Virus record (IMG/VR): IMGVR_UViG_3300007609_001041
Location: 1 to 64,000 of that record
Length of the DNA: 64,000 nt
Origin: a virus
Reading direction: 5' to 3' (one strand)
Made by a program: the position numbers and the translations under genes. The notes beneath the pieces are model-generated. The model was not told the origin of the DNA. It searched no databases and worked only from the letters and a program-made list of their open reading frames with translations. The stretch's first letter is position 1. Every line of letters begins with the position of its first letter. Of the stretch, positions 30,788 through 39,826 are shown in pieces.

Positions 30788-32619
30788 TGGCATATCAAAT
30801 TAACAAAACAAGTGGCGCACTACTTGTTAACTTGGCAGATGGACAAATTGATGTAACATCATCAGATATTACACTAATTGGTAGAGGATACTCGGGGTTT
30901 GGTGAAGCAGTTAACGAAAACTTCGTTAAGATGTTAGAAAATTTTGCAAGTCCATCTGCACCTACACAACCGTTAGCTGGGCAACTATGGTGGGATACAT
31001 CTGCATCTCGTTTAAAGGTTTATACAGGGACAAACTGGACAACTGGCGGCGGACCTATTGTACAATCAACACAACCTGTTATGGTCGCCGGCGATCTTTG
31101 GATTAATAACGAAGCTAATCAACTTTATTTCTTTGACGGAACAGACTTAACACTAGCAGGCCCTGTATATAATGCGTTCCAGGGAATATCAGGACCTGAA
31201 GTAATCACAGTACTTGACAATACAGGAACAAGCAGAACTATTGTTAAGTATTGGGTAGGCGGAACATTAGTAGGACTATGGAGTAAGATTGGCTTTACTC
31301 CGCAAAATATAGATACTATTCCAAACTTTAGTGGAGACGTTGTTAAAGGATTTAACGTTGTTGATGACGACTTTATTTTTGCAGGCACAGCAAGTAGAAC
31401 TGAAACACTTGTTGACTCTAATAATGTTGCAAGAACAGCAGCTCAGTTTTTAGCTAGTGATAGTGATGATGCAACTTCGGGTGCGTTAACAGTTAGAAAC
31501 AACAACGGTTTAACAATTGGATTAACAGACAATCACGTTACAAAGGTTACTAGCGTAGGAGTAGTTGCCGAAAACAACATTAGTAATCAAGACTTTATTG
31601 TTAGGATGACTAATTCGGGTGGTAAACAAGATGCAATAACTATTAAATCACAAACAAATCGAGTTGGAATCTACAATGAATCTCCTGCATACACTCTTGA
31701 TGTAGGCGGCGATGCTAGAATTGGCGGAGACTTAATAGTTGACGGTGATACAGTTTCGATTAATGTTACTGAGTTAAATGTAGAAGATAAGAGCATTACA
31801 CTTGCTAAGCCAAGCGATAGCACAGGACTTGGCGATACTGACGTCGACGAATCAGGAATTATAGTCGCCTCAGTAGACGGTGACAAAGAATTCCTCTGGA
31901 GAACATCGACTAGTTCTTGGACAACAAACCAAAGTATAAATTTAACAAATGGAGCAAAACTTAAATCCAACGGAGTGGATCTAATTGACGGTACATCTGC
32001 ACCAGGTATTACTTCATTAGGTAGTTTATCAAGTGCAACTATTGGTAATATGACATTTGACGGTGTTAGAATACAATCTAGTTCAACCGATCTTGATGGA
32101 AACGGATTTACTTTAAATATTGCTGGCCCTGTTAGTTTAACTACAACGCAGACTATTAAAAATGTTTCTGATCCTGTGGATCTCCAAGATGTTGCTACAA
32201 AAAATTATGTAGACAGTCAAATCAACTTAGAAGTTATTCCTTTAGCACTAGATATCACTGGACTAGGAACAGGCGCAACATTGCAATCAAATATTGCAGT
32301 AATTCTTAATGATATAGCACCTACTAGTATTAAAGAAGACGGAACTGAAGCAAGAGTACACTGTACAACTACTACTGGTGCTACAGCAACACTTACAGGA
32401 ACTTCTTTGAATACAGCGTTTAACGAAAGTACAGCTATTGTACAGCAATTAGACGGAGGAGGAAATGACGATGGATCAGTTGGTGTCATTCAAAGTGCTA
32501 CATTTAACGATGCAACAGGTTCAATTTCTTCTACAGTATCAAGATCATTAAAATTATTTAGAGTGATTAGCGGATCATGGACTTATGTACAAGACCTAAC
32601 TCCGGGCGTATTAGTATAA
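30787..32619 (+). CDS. Tail fibre protein 2, paralogue without collar domain
   Basis: 610 residues. The N-terminal domain is paralogous to genes 1 and 3 (MAYQINKTSGALLVNLADGQ, MLENFASPSAP, AGQLWWD, then AGDLWINNEANQLYFFDG). The central part holds shaft-like repeats (VGIYNESPAYTLDVGGDARI, DGDTVSINVTELNVEDKSIT). The C-terminal 100 residues are a distinct beta-rich tip ending in FRVISGSWTYVQDL. There is no collar motif, so the tip probably recognises something different from paralogue 1. Expressed with gene 1 (TAATG overlap). Confidence 0.75.
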   Translation: MAYQINKTSGALLVNLADGQIDVTSSDITLIGRGYSGFGEAVNENFVKMLENFASPSAPTQPLAGQLWWDTSASRLKVYTGTNWTTGGGPIVQSTQPVMVAGDLWINNEANQLYFFDGTDLTLAGPVYNAFQGISGPEVITVLDNTGTSRTIVKYWVGGTLVGLWSKIGFTPQNIDTIPNFSGDVVKGFNVVDDDFIFAGTASRTETLVDSNNVARTAAQFLASDSDDATSGALTVRNNNGLTIGLTDNHVTKVTSVGVVAENNISNQDFIVRMTNSGGKQDAITIKSQTNRVGIYNESPAYTLDVGGDARIGGDLIVDGDTVSINVTELNVEDKSITLAKPSDSTGLGDTDVDESGIIVASVDGDKEFLWRTSTSSWTTNQSINLTNGAKLKSNGVDLIDGTSAPGITSLGSLSSATIGNMTFDGVRIQSSSTDLDGNGFTLNIAGPVSLTTTQTIKNVSDPVDLQDVATKNYVDSQINLEVIPLALDITGLGTGATLQSNIAVILNDIAPTSIKEDGTEARVHCTTTTGATATLTGTSLNTAFNESTAIVQQLDGGGNDDGSVGVIQSATFNDATGSISSTVSRSLKLFRVISGSWTYVQDLTPGVLV

Positions 32620-32622
32620 ATA
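32616..32622 (+). promoter_or_regulatory. T4-type late promoter before fibre 3
   Basis: TATAAATA at 32615-32622, overlapping the stop of fibre 2 and followed by CATGTAAC. The downstream context is nearly the same as the minus-strand site at 62808-62802. ATG at 32649, with AGGGG (32637-32641) as a possible ribosome site. Confidence 0.72.
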
Positions 32623-32648
32623 CATGTAACACAATTAGGGGTTTATAA

Positions 32649-34139
32649 ATGGCGTATATAATTAATTTAACAAATGGAGTACAGTTAGCCACTGTCGAAG
32701 ATGGAACCATTGACCAGAGTACTACACTCAAATTAGTTGGTAAAAATTATGCCGGCTACGGTGAAATTCAAAATGAAAATTTTGTTCATTTAATGGAAAA
32801 TTTTTCTAGTGCAAATTCACCAGCAAACCCATTATCAGGGCAAATTTGGTTTGATAGTGCTGTAAGAAAATTAAAGTTTTACGACGGATCTAAATTTAGA
32901 ACCACAGGCGGTGCCGAAGTTTCCACAACTCAACCAGTGGGATTAACAACAGGTGACTTTTGGTGGGATAGCGACAACAGTCAACTATATGCCCAAAATG
33001 CTGATGGAGGATTTGTCCTAATTGGTCCTCAAAGTATTGGCGATACAGTCAGTGCAATGGTAACAGCACAAGTAAGAGATAACGCTCAAAATAATAGAAC
33101 AATTATTAAAGGTACAGTTGACGACGGTGTTGTTTTTATTGTTAGTAATGCAGAATTTACAATTGATCAAACAGACCCAGCTAACGTAATTACTGGTTTT
33201 GATGTTATACGTCAAGGTCTTACACTAAGAAATACAACAAGCGGCACAGATGGTGTAACATCAACTGCACATCGATTCCACGGCACAGCTACTAATGCTG
33301 AACGCCTTGGCGGAGTATCAGCAGAAAACTTTGTACAAAATACTCCGGGGCAAGAAAGTTCCTTTGGTGACATTGTTAGATTTGCTGATGTAGGACTTAC
33401 AGTAGGCGCAGCAAACGACCTTGCAATTTATATTGATCAAGCCAATACCGGCGACGAAGGCGTGATTGAAAATACTACAGGTAAAAAGATTAGATTTAAA
33501 GTAAAATCTACGGGCGGAGTTACAACAGAACCATTGCATATTGCTGCAGAAGGAATTGTTCCTACAGCAACAACAACATACGATATTGGTAATGCAAGTT
33601 TCAAATTTAGAAATATGTATGCTACGTCATTTAACGGTCTAGCAACAAATGCAACAAACTTACAAGTTGGCTCAAATTATAGAACCGGTGATGTGAATGC
33701 TACAAATAACACAGTAGCAGTTCGTGATTCTAGTGGTAATTTAGCAGCTAACGTATTTAATGGTATTTCGACTAGTGCTAGGTACGCTGACTTAGCAGAA
33801 AAATATACAACTGAAATCGATCATCCAGTAGGAACAATAATGGCTATTTGCGTTCACGAAGATCACGAAGCAGATATTGCAAATATAGGTGATGTAGTTG
33901 TTGGAGTAATCAGTGATAAACCTGCATATTTAATGAATGCAGAAGCTGAAGGACAAGCACTTGCCCTCAAAGGACGAGTGCCTGTAAGAACAGTAGGACC
34001 GGTCGTCAAAGGACAATCAATTTATGTTAGTCAAGACGGTATTGCTTCAGCAGAAGGCAACGGCGACCTAGTAGGAATTGCATTAGAATCAAATAATAAC
34101 ACTGCCGAAAAATTAATCGAGTGTGTATTAAAAGTATAA
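32649..34139 (+). CDS. Tail fibre protein 3, paralogue with a C-terminal chaperone/autoprotease-like tip
   Basis: 496 residues. The N-terminal domain is shared with fibres 1 and 2 (MAYIINLTNGVQLATVEDGT, LMENFSSANSPANPLSGQIW). Residues 300-350 are shaft-like (YDIGNASFKFRNMYATSFNG). The C-terminal 120 residues (ADLAEKYTTEIDHPVGTIMA, GRVPVRTVGPVVKGQ, GIALESNN) resemble the beta-rich tips with intramolecular chaperone or peptidase-G2-like character common in marine T4-like fibres; this sub-call is tentative. It has its own late promoter. Confidence 0.72.
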   Translation: MAYIINLTNGVQLATVEDGTIDQSTTLKLVGKNYAGYGEIQNENFVHLMENFSSANSPANPLSGQIWFDSAVRKLKFYDGSKFRTTGGAEVSTTQPVGLTTGDFWWDSDNSQLYAQNADGGFVLIGPQSIGDTVSAMVTAQVRDNAQNNRTIIKGTVDDGVVFIVSNAEFTIDQTDPANVITGFDVIRQGLTLRNTTSGTDGVTSTAHRFHGTATNAERLGGVSAENFVQNTPGQESSFGDIVRFADVGLTVGAANDLAIYIDQANTGDEGVIENTTGKKIRFKVKSTGGVTTEPLHIAAEGIVPTATTTYDIGNASFKFRNMYATSFNGLATNATNLQVGSNYRTGDVNATNNTVAVRDSSGNLAANVFNGISTSARYADLAEKYTTEIDHPVGTIMAICVHEDHEADIANIGDVVVGVISDKPAYLMNAEAEGQALALKGRVPVRTVGPVVKGQSIYVSQDGIASAEGNGDLVGIALESNNNTAEKLIECVLKV

Positions 34140-34142
34140 ATA
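34136..34142 (+). promoter_or_regulatory. T4-type late promoter before the 304-residue structural gene
   Basis: TATAAATA at 34135-34142, overlapping the stop codon of fibre 3. AAAGAGGAAG at 34154-34163 is the ribosome site and the ATG is at 34171. Confidence 0.72.
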
Positions 34143-34170
34143 TATACGTAGTTAAAGAGGAAGTATTACT

Positions 34171-35085
34171 ATGGCAGTCGGCAACGATATTACCGCAGCG
34201 AGATATAACAACATACGTTCAAGAATAGCAGCCGTCCTTGGTTTAGGATCAGGCGATGAAGGATATGGTCAATCAGTAAAAAGTGAAACAATAGCAGTCG
34301 GTGCAACTGTTAGTGCTGTTGACATGGAAAATTTGTTTGATGATATGACTAAAATTAGATTGCATCAAACAGGACTTGCACCTAGCGAAATTGCCAAGCC
34401 TTCGATAGGCGATACTGTAGAAGATTCTAATGTCACTTCGAAAGAAGGATACGTACAGTACGAAGATCTTAGTATTACTTGTCAAAGCGCAAGGCTAAAT
34501 GCAGCTAGTAATCAGCTAGGATTGCAAGCAGGGACTTCTAGTGTTAGATCGGCCGCTTGGTCAACAGATATTAATCATTTATTTACTGTTACTTTTGGCG
34601 GATATAGTGTTACAAATGGCGATGGATCGACAACAACTGTCTCTGGAGCAGATCATATGCGTGTATTCTTTAATGCAGGCGGATCTATTAATATCAGCGG
34701 GTCAATTGGTAGCGGAAATTCTACAATTAATAATGACTGGCGTAACCTAATGTCAAGTGTAGGTACTGTAGTATTTGATAGAGATAATACTAGTAACGGA
34801 TCAACAGGAACTAATTTTGGATATGCAAATCTACCTGGGTCGTACACAACTATCTTTAATAAAACAGCAACAGCATATAGTGCTAACGATTATTTAATTG
34901 AAGCCTACAAAAGCGGTAATGTACTGTACTTTAGAGTAACATTTAATGAAGACAAAGGACCTAATCCAAATTTTGACGAAGCGGTCACGGCTACAACTAC
35001 AAGTACGGTTCAAATGAACAGGCCTAACAACAGTGCAAGTGTAGACATTACAGCGCCATCTTTTGCAACAACTAATAACCTTTAA
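34171..35085 (+). CDS. Conserved marine T4-like virion structural protein
   Basis: 304 residues, function unknown. The N-terminal 75 residues are helical (ITAARYNNIRSRIAAVLGLG, AVDMENLFDDMTKIRLHQTG). The rest is Gly/Ser/Thr-rich beta sequence (GGYSVTNGDGSTTTVSG, HMRVFFNAGGSINISG). I recognise the general type from tail regions of marine T4-like phages but know no assigned role. Own late promoter and strong ribosome site. It is the last clear structural gene before the accessory region. Confidence 0.6.
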   Translation: MAVGNDITAARYNNIRSRIAAVLGLGSGDEGYGQSVKSETIAVGATVSAVDMENLFDDMTKIRLHQTGLAPSEIAKPSIGDTVEDSNVTSKEGYVQYEDLSITCQSARLNAASNQLGLQAGTSSVRSAAWSTDINHLFTVTFGGYSVTNGDGSTTTVSGADHMRVFFNAGGSINISGSIGSGNSTINNDWRNLMSSVGTVVFDRDNTSNGSTGTNFGYANLPGSYTTIFNKTATAYSANDYLIEAYKSGNVLYFRVTFNEDKGPNPNFDEAVTATTTSTVQMNRPNNSASVDITAPSFATTNNL

Positions 35086-35088
35086 ACG

Positions 35089-35123
35089 TAAATAGTTATA
35101 CTATAAACTAGGAGTATAACTAT
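35089..35123 (+). promoter_or_regulatory. Late-promoter-like site with hairpin around the ribosome site
   Basis: GTAAATA (35088-35094) is a late-promoter variant. Overlapping it is a perfect 10-base inverted repeat: ATAGTTATAC (35092-35101) and GTATAACTAT (35114-35123), separated by 12 bases. The AGGAG ribosome site (35110-35114) is at the loop end and the ATG at 35122 lies partly in the stem. A transcript started from the late promoter would begin near 35100 and lack most of the left arm. Only read-through RNA could form the full hairpin. Confidence 0.6.
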
Positions 35124-35469
35124 GGATGACGCTCTAGAAAAGGCACTTGAATTCTCAAATTTTACAGCAACCTTAAATAATCAAAAAAGAATACTTCATG
35201 AAAAATATACTGAAGAGCTTGGACTTTACTATTGCGGCGGTAAGTTTACAGTAACAAAAGAATTATTAACGTTTTGTCATTTGCTTTTAAGTAAAGACAT
35301 TTCAAAAACTGTAGTAATAGACGATAATAATTCTCCTATCCAAATTGATGACATTGATGATTTTATGACAGTGTCATTACAACAATACGCAACTGCCGCT
35401 AACAAATATTTTGCGCATTATAAAGAACTTAGTACTAAACGGAGTGTTGAAGGTTTAGCAGATGTCTGA
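35122..35469 (+). CDS. Small conserved hypothetical protein
   Basis: 115 residues, not recognised. A mostly helical soluble protein with no signal peptide or membrane segment. It contains LGLYYCGGKFTVTKELLTFC near residues 34-53 and an acidic centre (IDDNNSPIQIDDIDDF). AGGAG lies 7 bases before the ATG, within a hairpin loop. Its last 8 bases overlap the next gene, so it starts the chain of overlapping accessory genes. Confidence 0.65.
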   Translation: MDDALEKALEFSNFTATLNNQKRILHEKYTEELGLYYCGGKFTVTKELLTFCHLLLSKDISKTVVIDDNNSPIQIDDIDDFMTVSLQQYATAANKYFAHYKELSTKRSVEGLADV

Positions 35470-36289
35470 CGGAGTATTATGTTTTGCTCATAATAATGGA
35501 TCTATTGACTATATAAAGCAAGCGGCGTTCTTGGCAAAAAGAGTAAAACAACATTTAGACATACCAGTGTCTGTTGTTACATCAACACCTGACAAAATTA
35601 ATAAAAAACACAGTAAACTATTTGATAATATTATTTTTATTGATGATGACAATACAAATTCTAAAAGATATAATGACGGACAGAACACACATCAAAATCT
35701 TTATTTTAAAAACAACGGAAGAATAAACAGTTACGACCTTACTCCGTATGATAGAACACTAGTTTTAGATACAGATTACATTATTTGTAATGATGTTTTT
35801 AAAAATGCATTTGGAAATGGTAAATTTCAAATATATAGAGATGGGGTTGATTTATGTAGCTGGCGAAAACATGCAGAGTTTGATTATATTAACAATAAAG
35901 GCATTCCTTTCTATTGGGCAACTTGTTTCTATTTTGAAAAAGATCTAGAAAATAAGATATTTTTTGATACTCTAAAACAATTACAATCAAATTGGAGCTA
36001 CTATAGCACAGTTTATGATTTAGGAAGTCGTAATTTTAGAAATGATCATATTTTTAGTATGGGTATTCATATCATGAATGGATTTTCAGATAGCCACTGG
36101 GCTAAGTTATTACCGGGTAAAATGTTTTACACACTAGATAGAGATAAATTATACAAACTAGACAATGATAAATTAGTTTTTATGTTAGAAAAAGAAAGTC
36201 GAGTTAATGAATATGTTCTGTCTTCGACAGATCGATGTAATGTACATGTAATGAATAAATTTAGCTTGGAGCGTGTTTTAGATGTCTAA
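35462..36289 (+). CDS. Putative glycosyltransferase A (GT-A/GT8-like)
   Basis: 275 residues. Residues 92-110 read DLTPYDRTLVLDTDYIICND: a DxD-type motif (D103-T-D105) at the end of a strand, as in metal-dependent GT-A glycosyltransferases that use nucleotide sugars. The N-terminus (VLCFAHNNGSIDYIKQAAFL) resembles the first Rossmann-like strand and helix of GT8 proteins. Paralogue of the next gene, which has the same TPYD-x(4)-VLDTD arrangement. Overlaps both neighbours by 8 bases. Acceptor unknown; virion or host-surface glycans are possible. Confidence 0.6.
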   Translation: MSDGVLCFAHNNGSIDYIKQAAFLAKRVKQHLDIPVSVVTSTPDKINKKHSKLFDNIIFIDDDNTNSKRYNDGQNTHQNLYFKNNGRINSYDLTPYDRTLVLDTDYIICNDVFKNAFGNGKFQIYRDGVDLCSWRKHAEFDYINNKGIPFYWATCFYFEKDLENKIFFDTLKQLQSNWSYYSTVYDLGSRNFRNDHIFSMGIHIMNGFSDSHWAKLLPGKMFYTLDRDKLYKLDNDKLVFMLEKESRVNEYVLSSTDRCNVHVMNKFSLERVLDV

Positions 36290-37091
36290 AGGATACGTAA
36301 TGATGGCTTCGGGTGCCGAATACGTTAAACAAGCATATTTGTGTGCTAAAAGTATTAGAGAAACTCAAACCATCAATAATGTGTCATTGCTTACTAATGA
36401 CACAGTGCCGCAAGAATATAAATCAGTATTCGACAAAATAATTGAAGTCCCTAACAGTCAAACAGATTTTTATCGTACAGACTTTCGCTGGAAAGTATTT
36501 CATATTACTCCGTATGACGAAACAATTGTATTAGACACTGATATGATATTTCTTACTGATGTTAGTCATTGGTGGAATTATCTCAGAAAATACGATATCT
36601 GTTTTACAAAAAACACAAGAACATATCGTAATACTCTGATAACAAACAATTATTATAGAAAGGCATTTGAAGATAATTATCTTCCTAATATTTATTGTGC
36701 ATTTCATTATTTTAAAAAAACTGACATAGCTTTAAATTATTACTTAAAGTTAAAACAAATTTGTAAAAACTATAAAGAATTTTATAAAATCTATGTTCCG
36801 AAACAAACACCTAAACTAAGTAGTATGGACATTAATCATGCCATTACAGTATTGGATCAACAAATAGAAAATTATATTTTTGAACCTGCTAGTTTTGTAC
36901 ACATGAAAAGCAATGTACAAGATTGGAAAAACCCAACAGAAAATTGGACAGATACTATTCCTTTTTATTTTTCACAAGATTTTACTCTTAAAGTTGGAAA
37001 TTATTTACAACACGGAATCTTTCATTATACCGAAAACAGTTTTTGCAACACTATAATACAACAACTAGGAAAACAAAATGAAGTATATTGA
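36282..37091 (+). CDS. Putative glycosyltransferase B, paralogue of A
   Basis: 269 residues. ITPYDETIVLDTDMIFLTDV near residues 75-94 aligns with the same region of glycosyltransferase A, keeping the DTD motif (D85, D87). N-terminus MSKGYVMMASGAEYVKQAYL again fits a GT-A first strand and helix. Overall similarity to A is modest, so it probably differs in substrate. Overlap of 8 bases with the preceding gene and 14 with the following one indicates one translational unit. Confidence 0.58.
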   Translation: MSKGYVMMASGAEYVKQAYLCAKSIRETQTINNVSLLTNDTVPQEYKSVFDKIIEVPNSQTDFYRTDFRWKVFHITPYDETIVLDTDMIFLTDVSHWWNYLRKYDICFTKNTRTYRNTLITNNYYRKAFEDNYLPNIYCAFHYFKKTDIALNYYLKLKQICKNYKEFYKIYVPKQTPKLSSMDINHAITVLDQQIENYIFEPASFVHMKSNVQDWKNPTENWTDTIPFYFSQDFTLKVGNYLQHGIFHYTENSFCNTIIQQLGKQNEVY

Positions 37092-37596
37092 AGTACCTAC
37101 TCCACAATATGTTTGTTATAATAAAAATACTGGAGAAATTTTTAGCATTGGACCTAGCATTGACGATGAATATTCTTATATTGAAATTGCAGAAGAGCAA
37201 TCTCAATTATTTAAAAATTTTACAGAAAGAATGGTTGAATGGAAAGTACTGTATAATAAAAGATCTAAAAAATTTGAACTTCGTAAAGATATAGAAAAAA
37301 CAGAAAACGAATTTCCTCTTAAAAAAATTACAAAAGCAGTAGATGAATACGCCGATGTTGAATTAATAATTGACAAACTAAAAAACTTGTGTTACATTAA
37401 TATTAATGATCTTCCTGTTAACATAGACAAAGAAATAGAGTTTTTTATAACTAAAGAAAACGATCCACATTTTTTGTATCAATCTTTAAAGTTTAATTTA
37501 GGAAGTGCTGATAAAATACATATTGAGATAGCACATACATACAGTGTATATTCTAATAATATGTTTGTAGAGTGTGCTGTAAAGGAGATAGTTTGA
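37078..37596 (+). CDS. Hypothetical protein
   Basis: 172 residues, not recognised. It begins MKYIEVPTPQYVCYNKNTGE; an acidic, Lys-rich, mixed alpha/beta soluble protein without obvious motifs. The opening segment resembles the short beta domains found in small phage structural or assembly proteins, but this is weak. Its end overlaps the TTG start of the following gene. Confidence 0.55.
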   Translation: MKYIEVPTPQYVCYNKNTGEIFSIGPSIDDEYSYIEIAEEQSQLFKNFTERMVEWKVLYNKRSKKFELRKDIEKTENEFPLKKITKAVDEYADVELIIDKLKNLCYININDLPVNIDKEIEFFITKENDPHFLYQSLKFNLGSADKIHIEIAHTYSVYSNNMFVECAVKEIV

Positions 37597-38495
37597 AATT
37601 AAAAATTGCAGAACAAGACATTATCTATTTGTCGTACGACGAACCAAATGCAGAAAAAAATTATGCAGACTTGTTATCTAAGGTTCCGTGGGCAAAACGA
37701 ATTCACGGAGTCAAAGGTTCAGATGCGGCACATAAAGCCTGTGCAGAAATTAGCGAAACTGACAGATTTATTACTGTAGACGGTGATAATATTGTTGATC
37801 AAAAATTTTTAGATCAAGTCATTGATTTAGATCAACATACTGATTTAAAGAAAAGTGTTATTAGCTGGTGCGGGCGTAATGTTATTAATGGACTTGTATA
37901 CGGCAACGGTGGACTTAAATGTTGGCCTAAAGATTATGTTTTAAATATGCGTACACACGAAGCAGCAGATCCTAACGATATTAATGCACAAGTTGAATTT
38001 TGTTGGGATGCAGAATACATTCAAATGTCTGACTGTTATAGCACAGTACACAACAATGCAAGTCCAAAACAAGCGTGGCGAGCAGGTTTTCGTGAAGGTG
38101 TAAAACTTGCATTAGACCGAGGCGTAAAAGTAGACAAAGAATTATTTTTACAAAGCCATGAAAAAAATTTACATATGTTATATATTTGGCTTATGGTAGG
38201 ATATGATGTTCCGAACGGGCATTTTTCAGTGTATGGTGCCAGAGAAGGACTTATGATGACTATGCTAAGTGATTGGGATTATGTTCAGGTCCGTGACTTT
38301 GATTATTTAGATAGTCATTGGGAGGGTATTAGTAGCATGCCTATGGATGTTCTTTATAGTGAAATTAATAATAACGGATTTATGTTAAGAGATGAGTTAG
38401 GTATTCCGATTGCACCTGAACCATTATCAGAAGATCAGAGTGAATTTTTTAAAGCAGTTCACCACAGCTTCGGAAGAGGTAAACATCTTAAATGA
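37593..38495 (+). CDS. Putative glycosyltransferase-like protein with DGD motif (type C)
   Basis: 300 residues from TTG at 37593, chosen over an in-frame GTG at 37572 because AAAGGAG (37581-37587) is correctly spaced only for the TTG, which also gives a tight overlap with the previous stop. IIYLSYDEPNAEKN (residues 10-23) and RFITVDGDNIVD (58-69, D63-G-D65) suggest a GT-A-like nucleotide-sugar fold. A shorter paralogue at 39819 shares both motifs and the order of later segments (YGNGGLK, WRAGFREG, GAREGL). The family is typical of marine phages; I know no biochemical function. Confidence 0.55.
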   Translation: MKLKIAEQDIIYLSYDEPNAEKNYADLLSKVPWAKRIHGVKGSDAAHKACAEISETDRFITVDGDNIVDQKFLDQVIDLDQHTDLKKSVISWCGRNVINGLVYGNGGLKCWPKDYVLNMRTHEAADPNDINAQVEFCWDAEYIQMSDCYSTVHNNASPKQAWRAGFREGVKLALDRGVKVDKELFLQSHEKNLHMLYIWLMVGYDVPNGHFSVYGAREGLMMTMLSDWDYVQVRDFDYLDSHWEGISSMPMDVLYSEINNNGFMLRDELGIPIAPEPLSEDQSEFFKAVHHSFGRGKHLK

Positions 38496-39826
38496 ATAAA
38501 AATGAAGTAAAACAAAAATTAGATTCGGTTGGTTGCGGATTTTGTCTAGCTAAATGGACGCAAGTTACAATTCATCTTGGATCCGGAATCAATCATAGTT
38601 GTCATCATGTCAGAGCACATGCAATTCCATTAAAAGATCTTGCTGACAATCCTAATGTTTTACACAACACAGGATTCAAAAAGAATACCAGAAAGCAAAT
38701 GCTAAACAACGAACGTCCTGATGAATGTGACTATTGTTGGAGAATCGAAGATAATACAGATAAACTTAGTGACAGAGTATTAAAAAGTGCAGATTCCTGG
38801 TCTTGGCCTGAATACGATATAATTAGTAAATCTTCAGGAGACGAGGATGTTTATCCTAAATATGTAGAAGTCAGTTTTAGTAATGTGTGTAATTTTAAAT
38901 GTGGGTATTGCGGACCTGCATTTAGCAGCAAGTGGGCTGAAGAAATTAATCAACATGGTCCGTACACATTTGATAAAACTAATTGGAAATATAATTTGAT
39001 TGACGAATATCAACAACAAATTCCTACTAGAGAACATAATCCTTATATTGAAGCATTTTGGAAATGGTTTCCGGAAGCTGTTGAACACATGCATACCTTT
39101 CGAATTACAGGTGGAGAACCATTACTAAGTAAACATACTGACAAAGTTTTACAACATTTATTAGAAAACCCCCAACCAGAATTAGAATTTAGTATTAATA
39201 CTAATGCATGTCCCCCGAATAATTTGTGGAAAGAATTTACTAAAAAAATAAAAGTTTTAGAAGAAAAAAACTGTATTAAAAGATTTGTATTATTTGTAAG
39301 TGCAGAAGCCAAAGGAAAACAACAAGAATATAACAGACACGGAATGAATTGGCAATTGTTTGTAGATAATGTAGAATACTTTCTTGAAAATACTAATGGG
39401 CGGCTTAGTTTTATGAGTGCATTTAATATTTTAAGTGTACCAACATTTTTGCCTTTTTTAAAATATGTATCTAGTCTCAAAGGAAGATTTGATAATGATG
39501 TAAATATTGATATTCCATATGTAAGAAATCCTCATTTTCTAGATTGTATGATTGCAACTGAAGAACTTGTACAAACATATTTACATCCTTGTCTTAAATT
39601 TATGCAAGAAAAAAACTTTGAAGCGTTTGAGATACAAAAATTTGAAAGAATTCTCGAAGATTTAGATGGTCGTTTTAAAAATCCAGATAAATTTAAACAA
39701 ATATCAAATGAAGGACGAAGAATGTTTTACGACTGGATTAGAGAACACGATAAGCGTCGAGGAACAAATTTTGAAAAAACTTTTCCAGAACTGATAACAT
39801 TTTATAGAGATTGCTTGTATGTATGA
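38492..39826 (+). CDS. Radical SAM protein with twitch/auxiliary-cluster-like N-terminus
   Basis: 444 residues. The radical SAM cluster motif CNFKCGYC is at C133, C137 and C140, and RITGGEPLLSKH follows near residue 206 (the GGE motif that contacts AdoMet). The first 100 residues add cysteines (GCGFCLAKWTQV, SCHHV, DECDYCW) that could bind a second Fe-S cluster. This is the twitch-type radical SAM arrangement frequent in marine phages. ATGA overlap upstream, and an 8-base overlap with the next gene. It lies between the two DGD-type proteins, suggesting it modifies their substrate or product. Substrate unknown. Confidence 0.8.
   Translation: MNKNEVKQKLDSVGCGFCLAKWTQVTIHLGSGINHSCHHVRAHAIPLKDLADNPNVLHNTGFKKNTRKQMLNNERPDECDYCWRIEDNTDKLSDRVLKSADSWSWPEYDIISKSSGDEDVYPKYVEVSFSNVCNFKCGYCGPAFSSKWAEEINQHGPYTFDKTNWKYNLIDEYQQQIPTREHNPYIEAFWKWFPEAVEHMHTFRITGGEPLLSKHTDKVLQHLLENPQPELEFSINTNACPPNNLWKEFTKKIKVLEEKNCIKRFVLFVSAEAKGKQQEYNRHGMNWQLFVDNVEYFLENTNGRLSFMSAFNILSVPTFLPFLKYVSSLKGRFDNDVNIDIPYVRNPHFLDCMIATEELVQTYLHPCLKFMQEKNFEAFEIQKFERILEDLDGRFKNPDKFKQISNEGRRMFYDWIREHDKRRGTNFEKTFPELITFYRDCLYV

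Noticed and set aside
37088-37294. Short plus-strand frame inside the 172-residue gene
   Set aside because: Shadow frame without a ribosome site; the 172-residue frame fits the overlap pattern of the operon.
37370-37398. TTGACA-N17-TACATT inside the 172-residue hypothetical gene
   Set aside because: The -10 matches only 4 of 6 bases and the site is within coding sequence, far from the next start, so support is too weak.
39043-39480. Minus-strand open frame opposite the twitch radical SAM gene, and similar antisense frames elsewhere
   Set aside because: It lies fully within a gene with clear catalytic motifs, has no ribosome site or family signature, and its composition is that of an antisense shadow.
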